DNA of 64,000 bases from positions 65,164,166 to 65,228,165 of the forward strand of contig OY288249.1 of the NCBI GenBank assembly GCA_958450325.1, read 5' to 3'. The notes below the pieces were generated by a model. That model was not told where the DNA came from. It ran no database searches and was given only the letters and a program-made list of their open reading frames with translations. Position numbers and translations under genes: made by a program. Shown in pieces: positions 1 through 11,655 of this stretch; the stretch's first letter is position 1, and every line of letters starts with the position of its first letter. Source of the DNA: Agrostemma githago. Its lineage: Eukaryota; Streptophyta; Magnoliopsida; Caryophyllales; Caryophyllaceae.

Positions 1-310
1 AACAAACCAAATCGAAGAAAGCAGTTGATCTCAGTATAAAGCTAAGTGCTCAACTAAAAACAATACAGAGCGAAATGCGAAAATGTAAACTAGGGTTAGG
101 ATGAAAATAAAATGGCGAAAAGGGGGAAGATCGGAAATTAGGGTTTAACCTGAGAGAAGGAAAACGTCGGCGAAAGCAGAAAAAAGAAGGGGGGCAGAGA
201 AAAGATCCGAACCCGCGGAGGATGGAAATCGGATAGTCCGGGAAGAAGCGAAACTCAAATTGGAGTACTTCCCGACAGAAGTATAAACAGAGTTTGGAAC
301 ACGAGGAAGA
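1..310 (-). other. Probable 5' leader and first intron of a minus-strand gene off the left edge
   Basis: Read on the minus strand, positions 310 to 151 are pyrimidine-rich and end in a good splice donor, CAG|GTTAAACC, at 150/149. Intron-like sequence follows to position 1. This looks like a plant 5' UTR exon with a leader intron. No start codon or coding frame is visible, so the gene itself would lie outside the window. This is inference from base composition and one donor site. Confidence 0.3.
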
Positions 311-423
311 AAACTTATTAGTAATATGATGATTTCGAAAAATTATTACTCTACTTTACTTGTTTTATTTATTATTTATTTATTGCTTTTCACAACAACA
401 AAAAAATCAAGGACGGTCTCTTG

Positions 424-524
424 GTTTTTTTTTTTTTTTTTTCATCGAATAGCGCACTTCGCATTACAATATAGGGGAGGGAGATTCGAACCTGGAACCT
501 ACGGTCCCAGAGCACCTAGTCGAT
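424..524 (-). mobile_element. 5'-truncated SINE with poly(A) tail
   Basis: A 15-bp direct repeat AAGGACGGTCTCTTG occurs at 409-423 and 525-539. Between the copies, on the minus strand, is a tRNA-related block with a pol III B-box-like GGTTCGAATCT, a short body and a run of about 18 A (seen as T at about 425-442). No A box is present, so the head is truncated. Target-site duplication plus poly(A) plus B box is the SINE signature. Confidence 0.72.
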
Positions 525-539
525 AAGGACGGTCTCTTG

Positions 540-2150
540 TGATAACATTAATCAGGAATCTTTCTTATACTTCCTCCGTTTCACTCAATTTCAAACGTTT
601 GCTTTTTATTCTGTTCATAATTAAGAAGAGTTTTCGATATATCTTTTAATATACTCCAATATAAGATAAAATATCGTCATATGAGATTTTATTTAAATTG
701 TCTAATCAAATGTATTATGAATATTAATTTTTTATAATTTTTAAAAATATATAACTAAAGATACGGACAGGATAAAATGTGCATTGGTGTACGTGTTATA
801 AAGCAAACTTATGGAATTGATTGGAACGGAAAAAGTATTTAATACTGTAGTTCTTTTTTGTTATCTCGTTATTTTTATCCTTATTGATGAGGAATTGTTA
901 TTTTATATACTAGATTTTGTTTGACAAAATTAAGTGAGAGGTTATTAGGTTATTAGCAAAAAAATTGAAAAAATAACTGAAAGTTTATAAGTTAGCTTAA
1001 GACAATTGAAAATCATTGTAAGTGTTTGGCAAGATAGTTGAAAAACTCGTTGATATTTGATAAAATGACGTAAACAGACACTATTATAATAATTGGAGGA
1101 CAAAAAAAAAAAAAAAAACGTATCGGGTAACATATTTTCACCGGCTAATATGAGTATCTTTTTATTTTCTGGTTAACTCATTTGCGAAATAAATTACAAA
1201 ACACTTATCAAACATTTACACAAAAATAATAAGAAATGTGTAATGTTAGTCAAAGATGTTGTTTTAGTCAAATAAGTTAATCGAAAGTTCGTACAAAATA
1301 CAACATTATCGACTTAAAAGCTACCGAGTATTGTATAATTTTACTCTTTTTTTGAAGTGAGTGATGGAAAGAGTGAAAGGTAAATTTGGGAAATTGGCAG
1401 TGCAATGTAATCAAAGTCCAAAATTTCACAATTTTGGGTGGAAGTGGAATTGATACGAAGGTTTTATGTCATTCCGTCTTCACAAATGTCCCTTGTATGC
1501 TTTTGTAAATGTACGTATGTGTTGCTTTATCCCGCCCCTAAATTGGTACTCACTCCTTCAATCATTGGAACAAGGATCTTTGTTGTTTTTGATACAATCC
1601 TACAATTCCTACCAGTGTTGGTGCTTTTGTTTTTTAGTTTGTGTATGTACACAATGAATGAGCGGTTCTAAAATTAGATAGTGTTTGAGATGTGTGAGAC
1701 AAGTCCTATTTATTTCTCTATCAATAATGCAGGTTTTATCCATCATCGTTTCAAGTTGCATCATTTTGGTATTGTAGATGTTATTTCTGGGATGGATATA
1801 TTCATTTTATTATTAAAATAAATCTAAATATTACACCGTATTACGTCGAGGGAGATAAATTTTACGAGTTTCTAGATAACTTGTCTTACGATATGGTCTT
1901 TATTTGACATATTTTACCTTTTACGGAATACTTTATAACGCATATGTTTGTCTTAAACAAGAACTTGGGTTAATAGTGACTTAGTGAGTACTCCACTCCT
2001 ACTCGTCATTTATTCCTATCTCTTTTTTACATAGAGATTAAGGAGAGATCGGTAGAGAATCGTTAGCAGAATAATAACGCCACACACTAAATATACTATG
2101 TACTCGTCAAATGTACGTGAGTTATGCTAATGGCTTAGGTTTTCCTACAC
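540..2150. other. AT-rich intergenic DNA, nothing supported
   Basis: Only short chance reading frames are present. I see no gene, RNA gene or clear transposon end. Confidence 0.6.
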
Positions 2151-2153
2151 TAA

Positions 2154-2430
2154 GGGGCTGTTTGGTTCAATGCTTAGGTATTGAATGGATTGGATTCCGA
2201 ATCCATAGTGGTATTGGATTCTAAATCTGTACTTTATGAAACTTGTTTGGTTCATTTTATTTTCAAGAAAGAAGGGATGGATTTGGAATTCATGGGAGAA
2301 GGGTGGGGATGGGATTCCCATGGATTTTAGATGGAGTTGGAATCCATTAGGTATCCAATTCCATTCCTAAACACTCCAACCAAACATTGTAATGGAGCCA
2401 ATCCATTCCCAAGTAGTCAACCAAACACCC
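2154..2430. mobile_element. MITE with GGGGCTGTTTGGTT-type termini
   Basis: The left end GGGGCTGTTTGGTTCAATGC and the reverse complement of the right end, GGGTGTTTGGTTGACTACTT, form imperfect terminal inverted repeats. The interior has self-complementary blocks rich in TGGATT/AATCCA. TAA precedes the left end but is not matched on the right, so the superfamily (PIF/Harbinger-like or hAT-like) is unsettled. Confidence 0.45.
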
Positions 2431-2586
2431 ATATATGTCATTTGAGTGACAAAGTACATATTGTAGTGGGGTTGGGGTCACTTTGTTATTATTAGATAAC
2501 AAGTGGTTCAAAACGTATACAGATGAATAAATTATCATAACAAACATTCCCAAAATAAAGAGGCAACATCAATTAGGGATGACAAT

Positions 2587-3134
2587 TAGGGATGGCAACG
2601 GACCGGATCCGGACCGGATTCGCATGGATCCAGATCCAGATCCGCAATCCTAGTAGCGGATCCGGATCCGGTCCGGATCCGACGGATCCAAAAAATGTAG
2701 ATCCAGATCCGGATCCGCCGGATCTGGATCGGATCCGGATCGGATCCGCGGATCCAATTTCTTACTTAAATTCTACAAATTTTTTAATTAATACGTATTT
2801 GCGACCATATTAATTTTCATAATTTTACAAATAAAATTGAATATAAATATTCATAATCAAAGATTAATAAACTAAAAGAAAAGAGTCTTAGAAATAACCA
2901 AAAAAACACAAATCAAAGTTCTAAGTTTTTATTATTGTTAATTTTTTAATAAAACGGATTTGCGGATCCGGATTTATTTATTAAGATCCAGATCCGGATC
3001 CGGATCCGTTTAAAGATAGCGGATCCGAATCCGGATCCATATCCAACCGATCTCAAAATTTAGGATCCATATCCGATCCGTGCGGACCGGATCTTGCGGA
3101 TCCGGATCGGATCCCGGATCCGTTGCCATCCCTA
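2587..3134. mobile_element. hAT-type MITE with GGATCC-rich ends, 548 bp
   Basis: Termini are TAGGGATGGCAACGG and its exact inverted copy. They are flanked by a perfect 8-bp duplication ATGACAAT (2579-2586 and 3135-3142), as expected for hAT elements. About 19 copies of GGATCC, often overlapping as GGATCCGGATCC, fill both subterminal zones (about 2600-2755 and 2958-3125). The centre is AT-rich and non-coding. The open frames over the repeats are low-complexity artefacts. Confidence 0.88.
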
Positions 3135-3142
3135 ATGACAAT

Positions 3143-3808
3143 GTATCTCGGATCATATATACCCAAAACCTTGGATCTAAATCCTACGGGTCGGATATGG
3201 ATCACGATGTTTTAGATACTAAGGACAAGAATATGGATCTAATCCATATGTGTAAAAATGGACCCGTATATGGATCTCTTTAATTTGTCGAGATCCACAT
3301 CCTACTCTTCTCAGTCGAGATCATGACTGATGTGACGTGCAACATTTAACTTCAAAGGTGGCATACTCGAATTACTTGGATGATCCTGGTCTGATCCCTG
3401 TCACTCAACTAGTTAGGAGAAGTGAACCAAGGAAAAATAAGAGGAGGCCCGCAAGACTTTGATGAAGACCGATGAGGCGTTTGATCTAGTTAGGTGAGAG
3501 CAAGTAATAAAAGTTAACAGAGGCTTCTTGTATTACGGCGAGACCCCCGCAATTCTGGTTTGTCTTATGTTCGAACCAAAGAACAAACCTAGACTCGAGA
3601 CCAAGGACTCTGGTGCTAGAGGGGTTGGTTGGTGCCTATTAAATTCTTAGATGATTGAGCATTGTAGAAACGAACGGAAGAGGTTCATGTGGTTATTCAG
3701 CAGCAATCGCCCCCGCCACTTCGCTAGTGGACACTGAATGATGCAAAAGACAAGGGCAAAGAAAAAAATGTCATGATGAAGTTGTCTTCGGTTTTTAGTA
3801 TTATGTAG
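3143..3808. other. Intergenic DNA, nothing supported
   Basis: A few GGATCY/GGATAT words continue to about 3290, perhaps remnants of an older related element. The rest has no recognisable gene or repeat end. Confidence 0.5.
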
Positions 3809-3810
3809 TA

Positions 3811-3901
3811 CTCACTCCGGTCACTATTTTTTGCCTCATTTCATTAAATTACTCCTCACAAATATTAATGTAATGGGGCGAAAAATAATGATCGGAAGGA
3901 G
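3811..3901. mobile_element. Stowaway-like MITE, 91 bp
   Basis: TA dinucleotides flank an element with imperfect inverted termini: CTCACTCCGGTCACTATTTT on the left and the reverse complement CTCCTTCCGATCATTATTTT on the right. It is closely related to the copy at 6851-6941. Tc1/mariner-derived MITEs target TA. Confidence 0.72.
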
Positions 3902-4548
3902 TATAATTTTTAGTTCTTTTTGACCTTTTTGGACTTCTATTGTGTTGTGTTGTGTGTTGGATTTTATATGTTTGCCAGATTTTTGCAATTTTATTATGGA
4001 ATAAAAGTCTATTATTTATTATTGAATCAAATTATGTCTTTTGTAATTGTGCGTCGCGGGGTTTGCATCCTTGAGAGGATTGTCTACATGACTACATATC
4101 AACTTAAGAGAGTAGAATCAAACCAGACATAGTTAATAAATAGCGCGTGATTTTTGAAATTATCGAAAAGTGATCATATGACTCTTAGTACATCACATCT
4201 CGTACAACAAAGCAAATTGCCTTGGCTTATGAACTGTCTATCAACTAACAATTAAAAGTTTTAGCAAATGACATAGAGAACGGGTTATGGATAGTAACGC
4301 TTCAGTTGATCTAGGTTGGTTGGATTTGTAAAATCATCCTGTCTAGATCTATCAATCTTACGGCACCTTCCGATATATAAAACCTTCTTTACCAGATATG
4401 ATCGACCCGATTGGGTAGGGAACTTCCCTATTGGATCGACTGGTAGTAAGGCTCGTACTGATTTGAGAACGAGGTCCTCTCTAATGTGCCTATGCTTAAC
4501 CCTTTTGTTGACGTTCTTTGAATTCTTTTCTAGTATATTTGTACATTG

Positions 4549-5171
4549 TTGAGGGCACTAACCCGCCGTTTATCGAACAAGACTAGAGAGTCGTTATTTG
4601 TACACTGTTAAGGGCACTAATGATATGCTTAATTTATACCGTCTTTCCTTCTTGCTTTACTTGTTTTTCCTTATTTTTAATCGTTTTTAGAAGCATTTTT
4701 TGTGCTACTAATGTCTTCTCTAGAGATATTTTGTGTTTCTAGGTTCGTATGGCAAGAACGCGACCTTTGGAGCTCATTTCTATGTCATAAGAACCTATTC
4801 CAAGTCACGAGATATCCATAGGGGCAAGGAAAAGTGAGAAGGAGTCGACCCGGGAAGCTACATGGCCGTGTGGTAGGCCGTGAAGTAAAGACGAGAGGAA
4901 GAAACAGACTGAAGGGTGTCACGACCGTGAGGGCCACCCTTCACGGCCGGGACGGGCCTGGCTCACGATCGGGAGCCACCAAACACGGCCGTGTGAGGTC
5001 TTTGTCCTGCTCTCGCTTCGTCGATTCATTTCCCTTATTCATGCAACCCTATAAATACCCTCTCTTGTAATGTTTTAGCAACAAAACCCTAGATAATCCT
5101 TTGCCTCTTTAGACTAATTTTAGCTTAATCTTTCTTTAACCACTCTTCATTAAACCTTAATTTAGTCTTAA
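4549..5171 (+). mobile_element. Left part of an LTR-like retroelement sequence split by Helitron A
   Basis: The segment has a GC-rich block with repeated ACGGCCGTGT-like words (about 4860-5000) and a TATAAATACC promoter-like box at about 5051 followed by leader-like sequence. This resembles Ty3-type plant LTRs. It stops at 5171, where Helitron A begins, and resumes at 27587. The outer ends and duplication are not certain, so full LTR status is inferred. Confidence 0.45.
5051..5060 (+). promoter_or_regulatory. TATA-box-like site in the LTR-like segment
   Basis: TATAAATACC lies in a leader-like context and is probably the retroelement promoter. It is cut off from its downstream sequence by the Helitron nest. 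Confidence 0.4.
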
Positions 5172-6811
5172 CTAGTTGGAAAGTCCGTGCGATGCACGAG
5201 CCAATTTTTAGTAACAATAATAATGACACCAAGTTAGAGAATTGCATAAATTGGTGAAACTACGGGTTGATAGACTTTTATTTATATAATAGAATTTTAT
5301 CGTCTTATTATAATTTCTCGATGTGGGATAATTTTACTTCAATTTATAGCCTTAAGAGTTGTTATAAGATTCAAAATATTTTTCTGGTTAATATCTAAAA
5401 CGAATGGTTTCTCTTATTTGTAGATATAAGAATTCTTTTTAAAACTCAAAAGATTTCTGATTGATATTTAAAGACGATGATTACTTTTATTTTAATAATA
5501 GAATTTCTTCACCGTATTATAATTTTTTGATATGGGATAATATTACCTAAGTTTATAGTCTTAAGTACGGAATACTTTTTAAGGACTCAAAAACCTTTTT
5601 TTTATATATACTAGATTAAAGCACGTGCGCTGCACGGATTAGTTGGCTTAATTACATTGATGATGTAGATTCGTTAAATAAGAAACTTAATCAAATTATG
5701 TCATTACAATAAATAAGATGATCACATGATATTAGTAATTAAACTTAATTTCAACTGAATTTATAGTCTTAAGAGCTTATTTTAAAACTCAAAAGAACAC
5801 ATGATTGCTCTTATTTATAATATAAAATTTCATCACCTTATTATAAATTTTTGAATTGGAAATAATTTTACGCTTGTAGTCTTATTAAGAGATTTTTTAT
5901 GACTCAAAAGTTTTTGATTGATATCTAAGAACGAATGAATTTTTTAATTGATATCTACGAATGAAAGATTAGTCTTATTTATAATATAAGATTCTATCGC
6001 CTCATCATAATTTTTTGATGTAGAATAATTTACTCAAGTTTCATAGTCTTAAGATCTGCTTTTAAGACCCAAAAAAACGCACGGTTACTCTTATTTATAA
6101 TATAGAATCATCGCCTTATTTTAATATTTTCGATGTGGGATAATTTTAGGTTTGTAGTCTTTTTAAAAGCTTTTTAAGACTAAAAAGATTGTTGGTTGAT
6201 ATTTAAAACCGAAAAATGACTCATTTATGATATAGAATTTCATCACCCCATCAAAAAGTTTCAATGTGATATAATTTACTTAATTAAAATTTATAGTTTT
6301 AAGAGCTATTTTTAAGACTTAAAAGAATTTGTTTTTGTATCTAAGTTAAAAGGAATTACTGTTATTTATATAATAAAAAAATTCACTTTATTATAATTTT
6401 TCGATGTGGGATAATTTTACTTAAATTTATTTAAGTTTAGATATAGTCTAATTAGGAACTTTTATTTATAGACGAATGATTACACTTATTTATAATATAT
6501 AGAATTTCACCAACCCATCTTAATTTTTCGATGTGGGATAAATATACTTTAACTATATAGTTTTAGTCTTAGGAACTTCTTTTTAGTCTCAAAATATTGT
6601 TGGTTAATATCTAATAACGAAAGATTACATAGAATTCTATCACCTCATTATAATTTTTCGATATGTGATAATCTAATTTAACTTTATTTGTAGTCTTATT
6701 AAAAATTGTTTTTAAGACTAAAAAGTTTTTTTGTTGATATCTAAGGAAGAATGATTAGTCTTATTTATAATATAGATTTACATCACCCCATCATAATTTG
6801 GAGAAACGGTT

Positions 6812-6980
6812 ACTTTTATTTATATAATAGAATTCCATCATATTATCATACTCTCTTCGGTCACTATTTTTTTCCTCATTTCATTAAAATACCCCTCACA
6901 AATATTAAGGTGAGGGGTATTTTAATAGTGAACGAAGAGAGTATGATAATATGATGGAATTCTATTATATAAATAAAAGT
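6812..6980. repeat. 169-bp near-palindrome around a Stowaway-like MITE (6851-6941)
   Basis: A 91-bp Stowaway-like MITE (6851-6941, TA on both sides) starts CTCTCTTCGGTCACTATTTT and ends with the inverted counterpart. The inverted repeat does not stop at the MITE ends. About 38 bp of flanking Helitron sequence on each side (6812-6850 and 6942-6980) is also inverted, so the arms run through element and flank. The left arm has about 15 extra bases. Confidence 0.75.
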
Positions 6981-8389
6981 TTATAGTCTTAAGAGTGTTT
7001 TAAGACTCAAAAGAGAAGGAGTATAAATTTTCAACGTGGGATAATTACTTAAGTTTATAGTCTTAAGAGTTTTTTAAGACTCAAAAGATTTTGATTGATA
7101 TCTAAGAACAAATAATTAGTCTTTATATAATATAGAATTTCATCACCTTATTATAATTTGTCGATGTTGGATAATTTAACTAAAATTTGTAGTCCTATTT
7201 ATAATATAGAATCATCACCGTAACTTATTTTAATTGTTTCGATGTGAGATAATTTTAAGTTTGTAGTTTTATTAAGACCGTTTTTAAAATCAAAAGTTTT
7301 TTAAAAAGACTACAAATTCATGACCTCGTCATAATTTTAAAAAAAATGATATAGAATTCCATGATAGTTTTTTTTTGAAAAAAAAAACAAAAGTTTTTTT
7401 TGTTGGTTTATATTTAAAAATAATGATTACTTTTAGTTGATGTCTAAGGAATTTTTTTATTAGTTTTATTTATAATATAGAATTTCATCATCTTATTATG
7501 ATTTTTTCATTTAAGTGTATAGTCTTAACAACTTTTTTAAGACTCAAAAGATTTATGTTTGATGAAATTTTATAATTTTTTGAATGTGGATAGTTTTACT
7601 TAAGTTTACATGGTCTTAATATATATATTTTAAGACTTAAAAGATTTTTGATTAATATCTAAGAGCACGTGATTACTACTGAGTACTCCATTATTTATAA
7701 TATAGAAATCTATCGTCTTATTATAATTTGTCGATATGGGATAATTTAACTAAAGTGTGTATCCTTATTTATAATATAAAATCATAGTCTTATTAAGACC
7801 TTTTTTGAAACTCAAAAAATTGTTGGTTTTGTAAAAACTCAAAAGAGAGGGAGTATAATTTTTTGATGTGAGAAAATTTACTTAAGTTTATAAACTTAAA
7901 GAGTTTTTTAAGGCTCAAATTTTTTTGATTGATATCTAAGAACAAATAATTAGCTTAGTCTTATTTATAACATAGAAATTCATCATTTTATTATAATTTG
8001 TCGATGTGGGATAATTCAACTTATCATAATTTTTCGATGTGGGATAATTTATTTAAGTTTATAGTCTTCCATCACCCTATCATCATTTTTCGATGTGAGA
8101 TAATTTACTTAAGATTATAGTCTTAAAAAACTCTTTTTAAAACTAAAAAAAGTACGTTCTTACTTTTGATTATAATATAGAATTTGATCACTCCATCATA
8201 ATTTTTCAATGTGAAATGATTTTAAGTTTGTAGTCTTATATATTAAAAGCTTCTTTAAGAGTTAAAAGTTTTTTGTCGATATTTAAAATTGAATGATTAC
8301 TATTATTTATAATATAGAATTACATCAACCCATCATAATTTTTCGATGTGGGGTAATTTAAATGTTTTTCTTGGTCGATATTTATTTAA

Positions 8390-8573
8390 GGGTAATGTTA
8401 TATACAACCCATAAGGTTGTATTTAAGCATTTAAAGTATTCCAATTTAAGTATAAATATATGGATTTGAGCACAAATTACACCTACATCAAGACAATAAA
8501 TACATGTATTAATGGATTATTTCCTTATTTGGTCTCTTAAATACAACCCTATGGGTTGTATATATCATTTTTC
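8390..8573. mobile_element. Mutator-type MITE with TATATACAACCC termini, 184 bp
   Basis: A 9-bp duplication TTTATTTAA (8381-8389 and 8574-8582) flanks inverted termini sharing TATATACAACCC. A second inner pair, ATACAACCC...GGGTTGTAT, is itself self-complementary. Helitron E lacks the insertion at the matching site near 38160, which supports the boundaries. A decayed fragment of a similar MITE is at about 37535-37605. Confidence 0.75.
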
Positions 8574-9200
8574 TTTATTTAAAACCGAATGATTACTCTA
8601 AAATTCATCACTTCATCATAATTTTTCGATATAGGATAATTACTTAAGGTTTATATTCTTAGGATCGAACTTCTTTTGAGATTCAAAAGATAATTACTTA
8701 AGGTTTATAGTCTTAGGAACTCCTTTTGAGATTCAAGAGACTTTTGGTAGATATCGAAGAACGAATTAATACTCTTTATTTATAATATAGAATTTCATCA
8801 TCATATTTTAATTTGTCGATGTGGGATAATTTTAAAACTGTTATATGTAATAAATTCATTACGTAATGTAAAACAAATAATATGAAATTTATACTCTAAT
8901 GAAAGCATTTTTTACCACGAATATAATTATTTTATTTTTATAATTTATTTTACGATAATGTTTTTAAAAAATGAACTGTAAAGGTTTTTAACTAAGAATG
9001 GTAAAACATCCCATTAATATGATAAATTAAATATATATTATAATAATTAAAAGATTCTTTAGCTGATTTCTTTTATTATTTATGATAGTTTCCTAATTTG
9101 AGGTTTGATGAAACGGACCAATGAGATCGGTCGAAAAAAGCCTAATATATATATATATATATATATGAGTAAGGCTAATATATATATTTATATATATATA

Positions 9201-11207
9201 GAGAGAGAGTAAGGCTCTTATGAGTCCTTTATTCTATATGAGTCCCTAAGTCCTCATCTCATCCATTGGATGAGATGAGAATGGATGGACGAGATGCTTC
9301 CAATTATTTGCATTAAAAAAAAAAAGATTACGTTCCTAAAATAGCTCCCATGATTTTAGGAAACAATAACCCCATGATTACGTTCATTCAACATTCAGTC
9401 ATTCACCTTGCAAAATTCATCAAAACCTAAAAAAAAAAAAAAACTTCCATCATCACGTTCCGTCATTCATTCAATCAAATCTGGGTTCAAAATCCCGTTA
9501 CTATGGATTCAATGAGCGCGACATCATCATCAACTGTTGAAAAGCAATTGATCGAGTATAACAATGGTGAGTTTTGATATTTCTTTCACGTTTTGCTTCA
9601 ATTATAATTCGGCGATCGACTAACAAAAATTAAATTTCTTTCACGTCGCTTTGGCTTCGTTTTTTATGTCAATTTTCATGTTAATATTGTTTTCATTGTC
9701 ATCTCATTCATCATAGATTCATATTGATGGTTAATTGATATTCATGTCGATTTGGCTTCCCTTTTTACATCAATTTTTATGTTGATATTGTTTTTTCATT
9801 CATCATAGATTCATAGTGATGGTTAATTGATATTGATTCCATAGTTTTATGTTTGTTATTTGGGGTTTCAATGAGGTCCACTGATAATATTGTTTTGTTT
9901 TCTATGAACGCAGTCACGATGTTGAAGTAACATACGCTCTACATTACAGTAACACTCCATTGCAATTACAGTAACACACTGAACGTTACGAAACAGTTTT
10001 TGATGATGATGTTAGAGTAACGTACTTTACCAGTTAGAGTAACACAATGTAAGAGCTGAAGTAACACATTGGCTGCATGGGCGTAACGCATATGTATTAA
10101 CGTTACAGTAACACTTAATTGCAATTACAGTAACACACTGAACGTTGAGAAACAGTTTTTGATGATGATGTTAGAGTAACGTACTTTACCAGTTAGAGTA
10201 ACACAACGTAAGAGTTGAAGTAACACATTGGCTGCATGGGAGTAACACGTTGTTTAATTTTGTGCAGGTGATATTGGAAGTGATGCGAATGCACAAGACA
10301 ACACTGATAAAGGTGGATGAGGATGAGGAGGATGAAGTGGATGACGACGACGAAAATGAGGAAACTGAGGAAGACACTGAAGAAAATAAGGAGGAACATG
10401 TGTTTTGAGAATACTTGTGTTTTTGGTCATGATAAAAATATTTTTCTTTTTTTTGTTTACAAGAATAACTGATTTTGTACACATTTTTTACAAGTAGCGT
10501 TGTGCTACGTAGCAATTAACTCTATATTTTATTTAATACATGTGCATTTGGTTAGAGTAACATCTTTGTTCTATTGGAGTAACACCTTTCGTCAGTTAGA
10601 GTAACAGACATAATGCATTAAAGTAACTGAGGACAGCAGCGTTTAAACAAATGATTACCAAAGTAATTGATGATAACTTGGATTGGAACCATTCATTACC
10701 AAATTAACGATTGTCGTTCTTTAAAGAACGATATATAATGCGTCAGAGTAATTAATGATAATAACATTGTTTAACCATGAGACAAAGAATAACACCATTA
10801 ATTACTTGGAGTAACATCATTTGTTCATTAAAGTAACACTTATAATACGTCAATGTAACACGGATGTGTAGCCTTGCTTGAGTTGAAGATGAAAGAATGA
10901 GCGGGTGTGTGTTTTGAAAGAAATTAGAAGTCGAGAGATTGAGTTTGGGATGATGAAGATGAAGAGTTTTAGTTAGGCGGGTGAGTTTGAATGAAAAAAT
11001 TGAATGTGATGAAACATAATCAAGTAAGTTAGATGGTTGGAGATAATTAAGGGAGGAGAGAGGATTTTATTATATTTTTTCCAAAATATGTTATATATTA
11101 CCTTAATTACTAGACTCAATCACCACCATCCATCTCATCTAAATCAATGACTCTAAATAGGACTTATGGACTCAAAAAGAAAAAAAAGACTCACTTGATC
11201 TTTACTC
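9201..11207. mobile_element. Non-autonomous Mutator-like element, about 2 kb
   Basis: Terminal inverted repeats of about 80 bp: the left begins GAGTAAGGCTCTTATGAGTC near 9207, and the right reads GAGTAAAGATCAAGTGAGTC on the minus strand from 11207. Both continue into GAGTCC(C/A)TAAGTCCT and ATGAGATG. The interior holds a possible first exon (ATG at 9503, donor after about 20 codons), arrays of GTAACAC words (9930-10860) and an acidic Asp/Glu-rich frame to 10408. No transposase domain is seen. The AT-repeat target hides the duplication. MULE assignment is inferred from long TIRs. Confidence 0.65.
9950..10250. repeat. Tandem duplication of about 145 bp with GTAACAC words
   Basis: Two adjacent copies share ordered phrases such as CAATTACAGTAACACACTG, CAGTTTTTGATGATGATG and AACACATTGGCTGCATGG. 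The word (A/G)GTAACAC also recurs singly to about 10865. Confidence 0.7.
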
Positions 11208-11655
11208 TATATATATATATATTGATAAGAACGAATGATTAATCTTTTCTTATTTATAATATAAAATTACATTACCTAATTATACCTTTTCGATGTGGAA
11301 TAATTTTGTACTTAAGTTTATAGTATTAAGTATACTCAAAAGACTAAGGACGAATGATCACTCTTATTTATAATACTGTATAGAACTTCATCAGTTCATC
11401 ATAATTTTTCGATGTGGAATAATTTTACATAAATTTATAGCCTTTTGAACATTTTTTAAGACTCAAAAGATTGTTGGTTGAAATCTAAGAACGAATTATT
11501 ACTCTTATTTATACTCCATAATATAATAGAATTTCATCACCTCATCATAATCTTTTAATGTGAGATAATTTTACCTGACTTTATAGTCTTAGAAGCTTTT
11601 TTAAAGACTTAAAAAATTATTGTTTAATATCTAAGAACGAATGATTGCTTTGTAT

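Larger units (their letters stand above)
5640..9120. repeat. Degenerate array of about 130-bp Helitron units
   Basis: Repeated phrases in fixed order: GAATGATTACTCTTATTTAT, AGAATTTCATCACC, TTTTTCGATGTGGGATAAT, TTATAGTCTTAAGAGC, TTTAAGACTCAAAAG, TTGATATCTAAGAACG. Each unit carries an AGTCTT...AAGACT foldback. Copies are diverged and some are partial. The same units fill 11226-11650, 20104-20580, parts of 20920-21980, 25199-26200, 26953-27500 and 36030-38640. Confidence 0.8.
5611..11225 (-). mobile_element. Helitron B, nested in A
   Basis: The 3' end is at the left: CTAG at 5611 preceded by A, then a decayed hairpin (about 5622-5639). The first several hundred bases match Helitron E at 35880 closely. 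The 5' end is at 11225 (TCAATATATATAT on the minus strand) followed by T. Its AT-rich 5' end is interrupted by a roughly 2-kb Mutator-like element. Net length is about 3.6 kb. The flanks rejoin as ...TATA|TAAGAACG, the usual unit phrase of Helitron A. No transposase frame is seen. Confidence 0.72.

Noticed and set aside
2592..2813. Open frame over the GGATCC array
   Set aside because: It is a product of the repeat word having no stop codons, and it lies inside a MITE.
10186..10515. 109-codon Ser-rich minus-strand frame
   Set aside because: It is antisense to the Asp/Glu-rich stretch of the MULE. GAT/GAG repeats read as Ser/Leu on the other strand.
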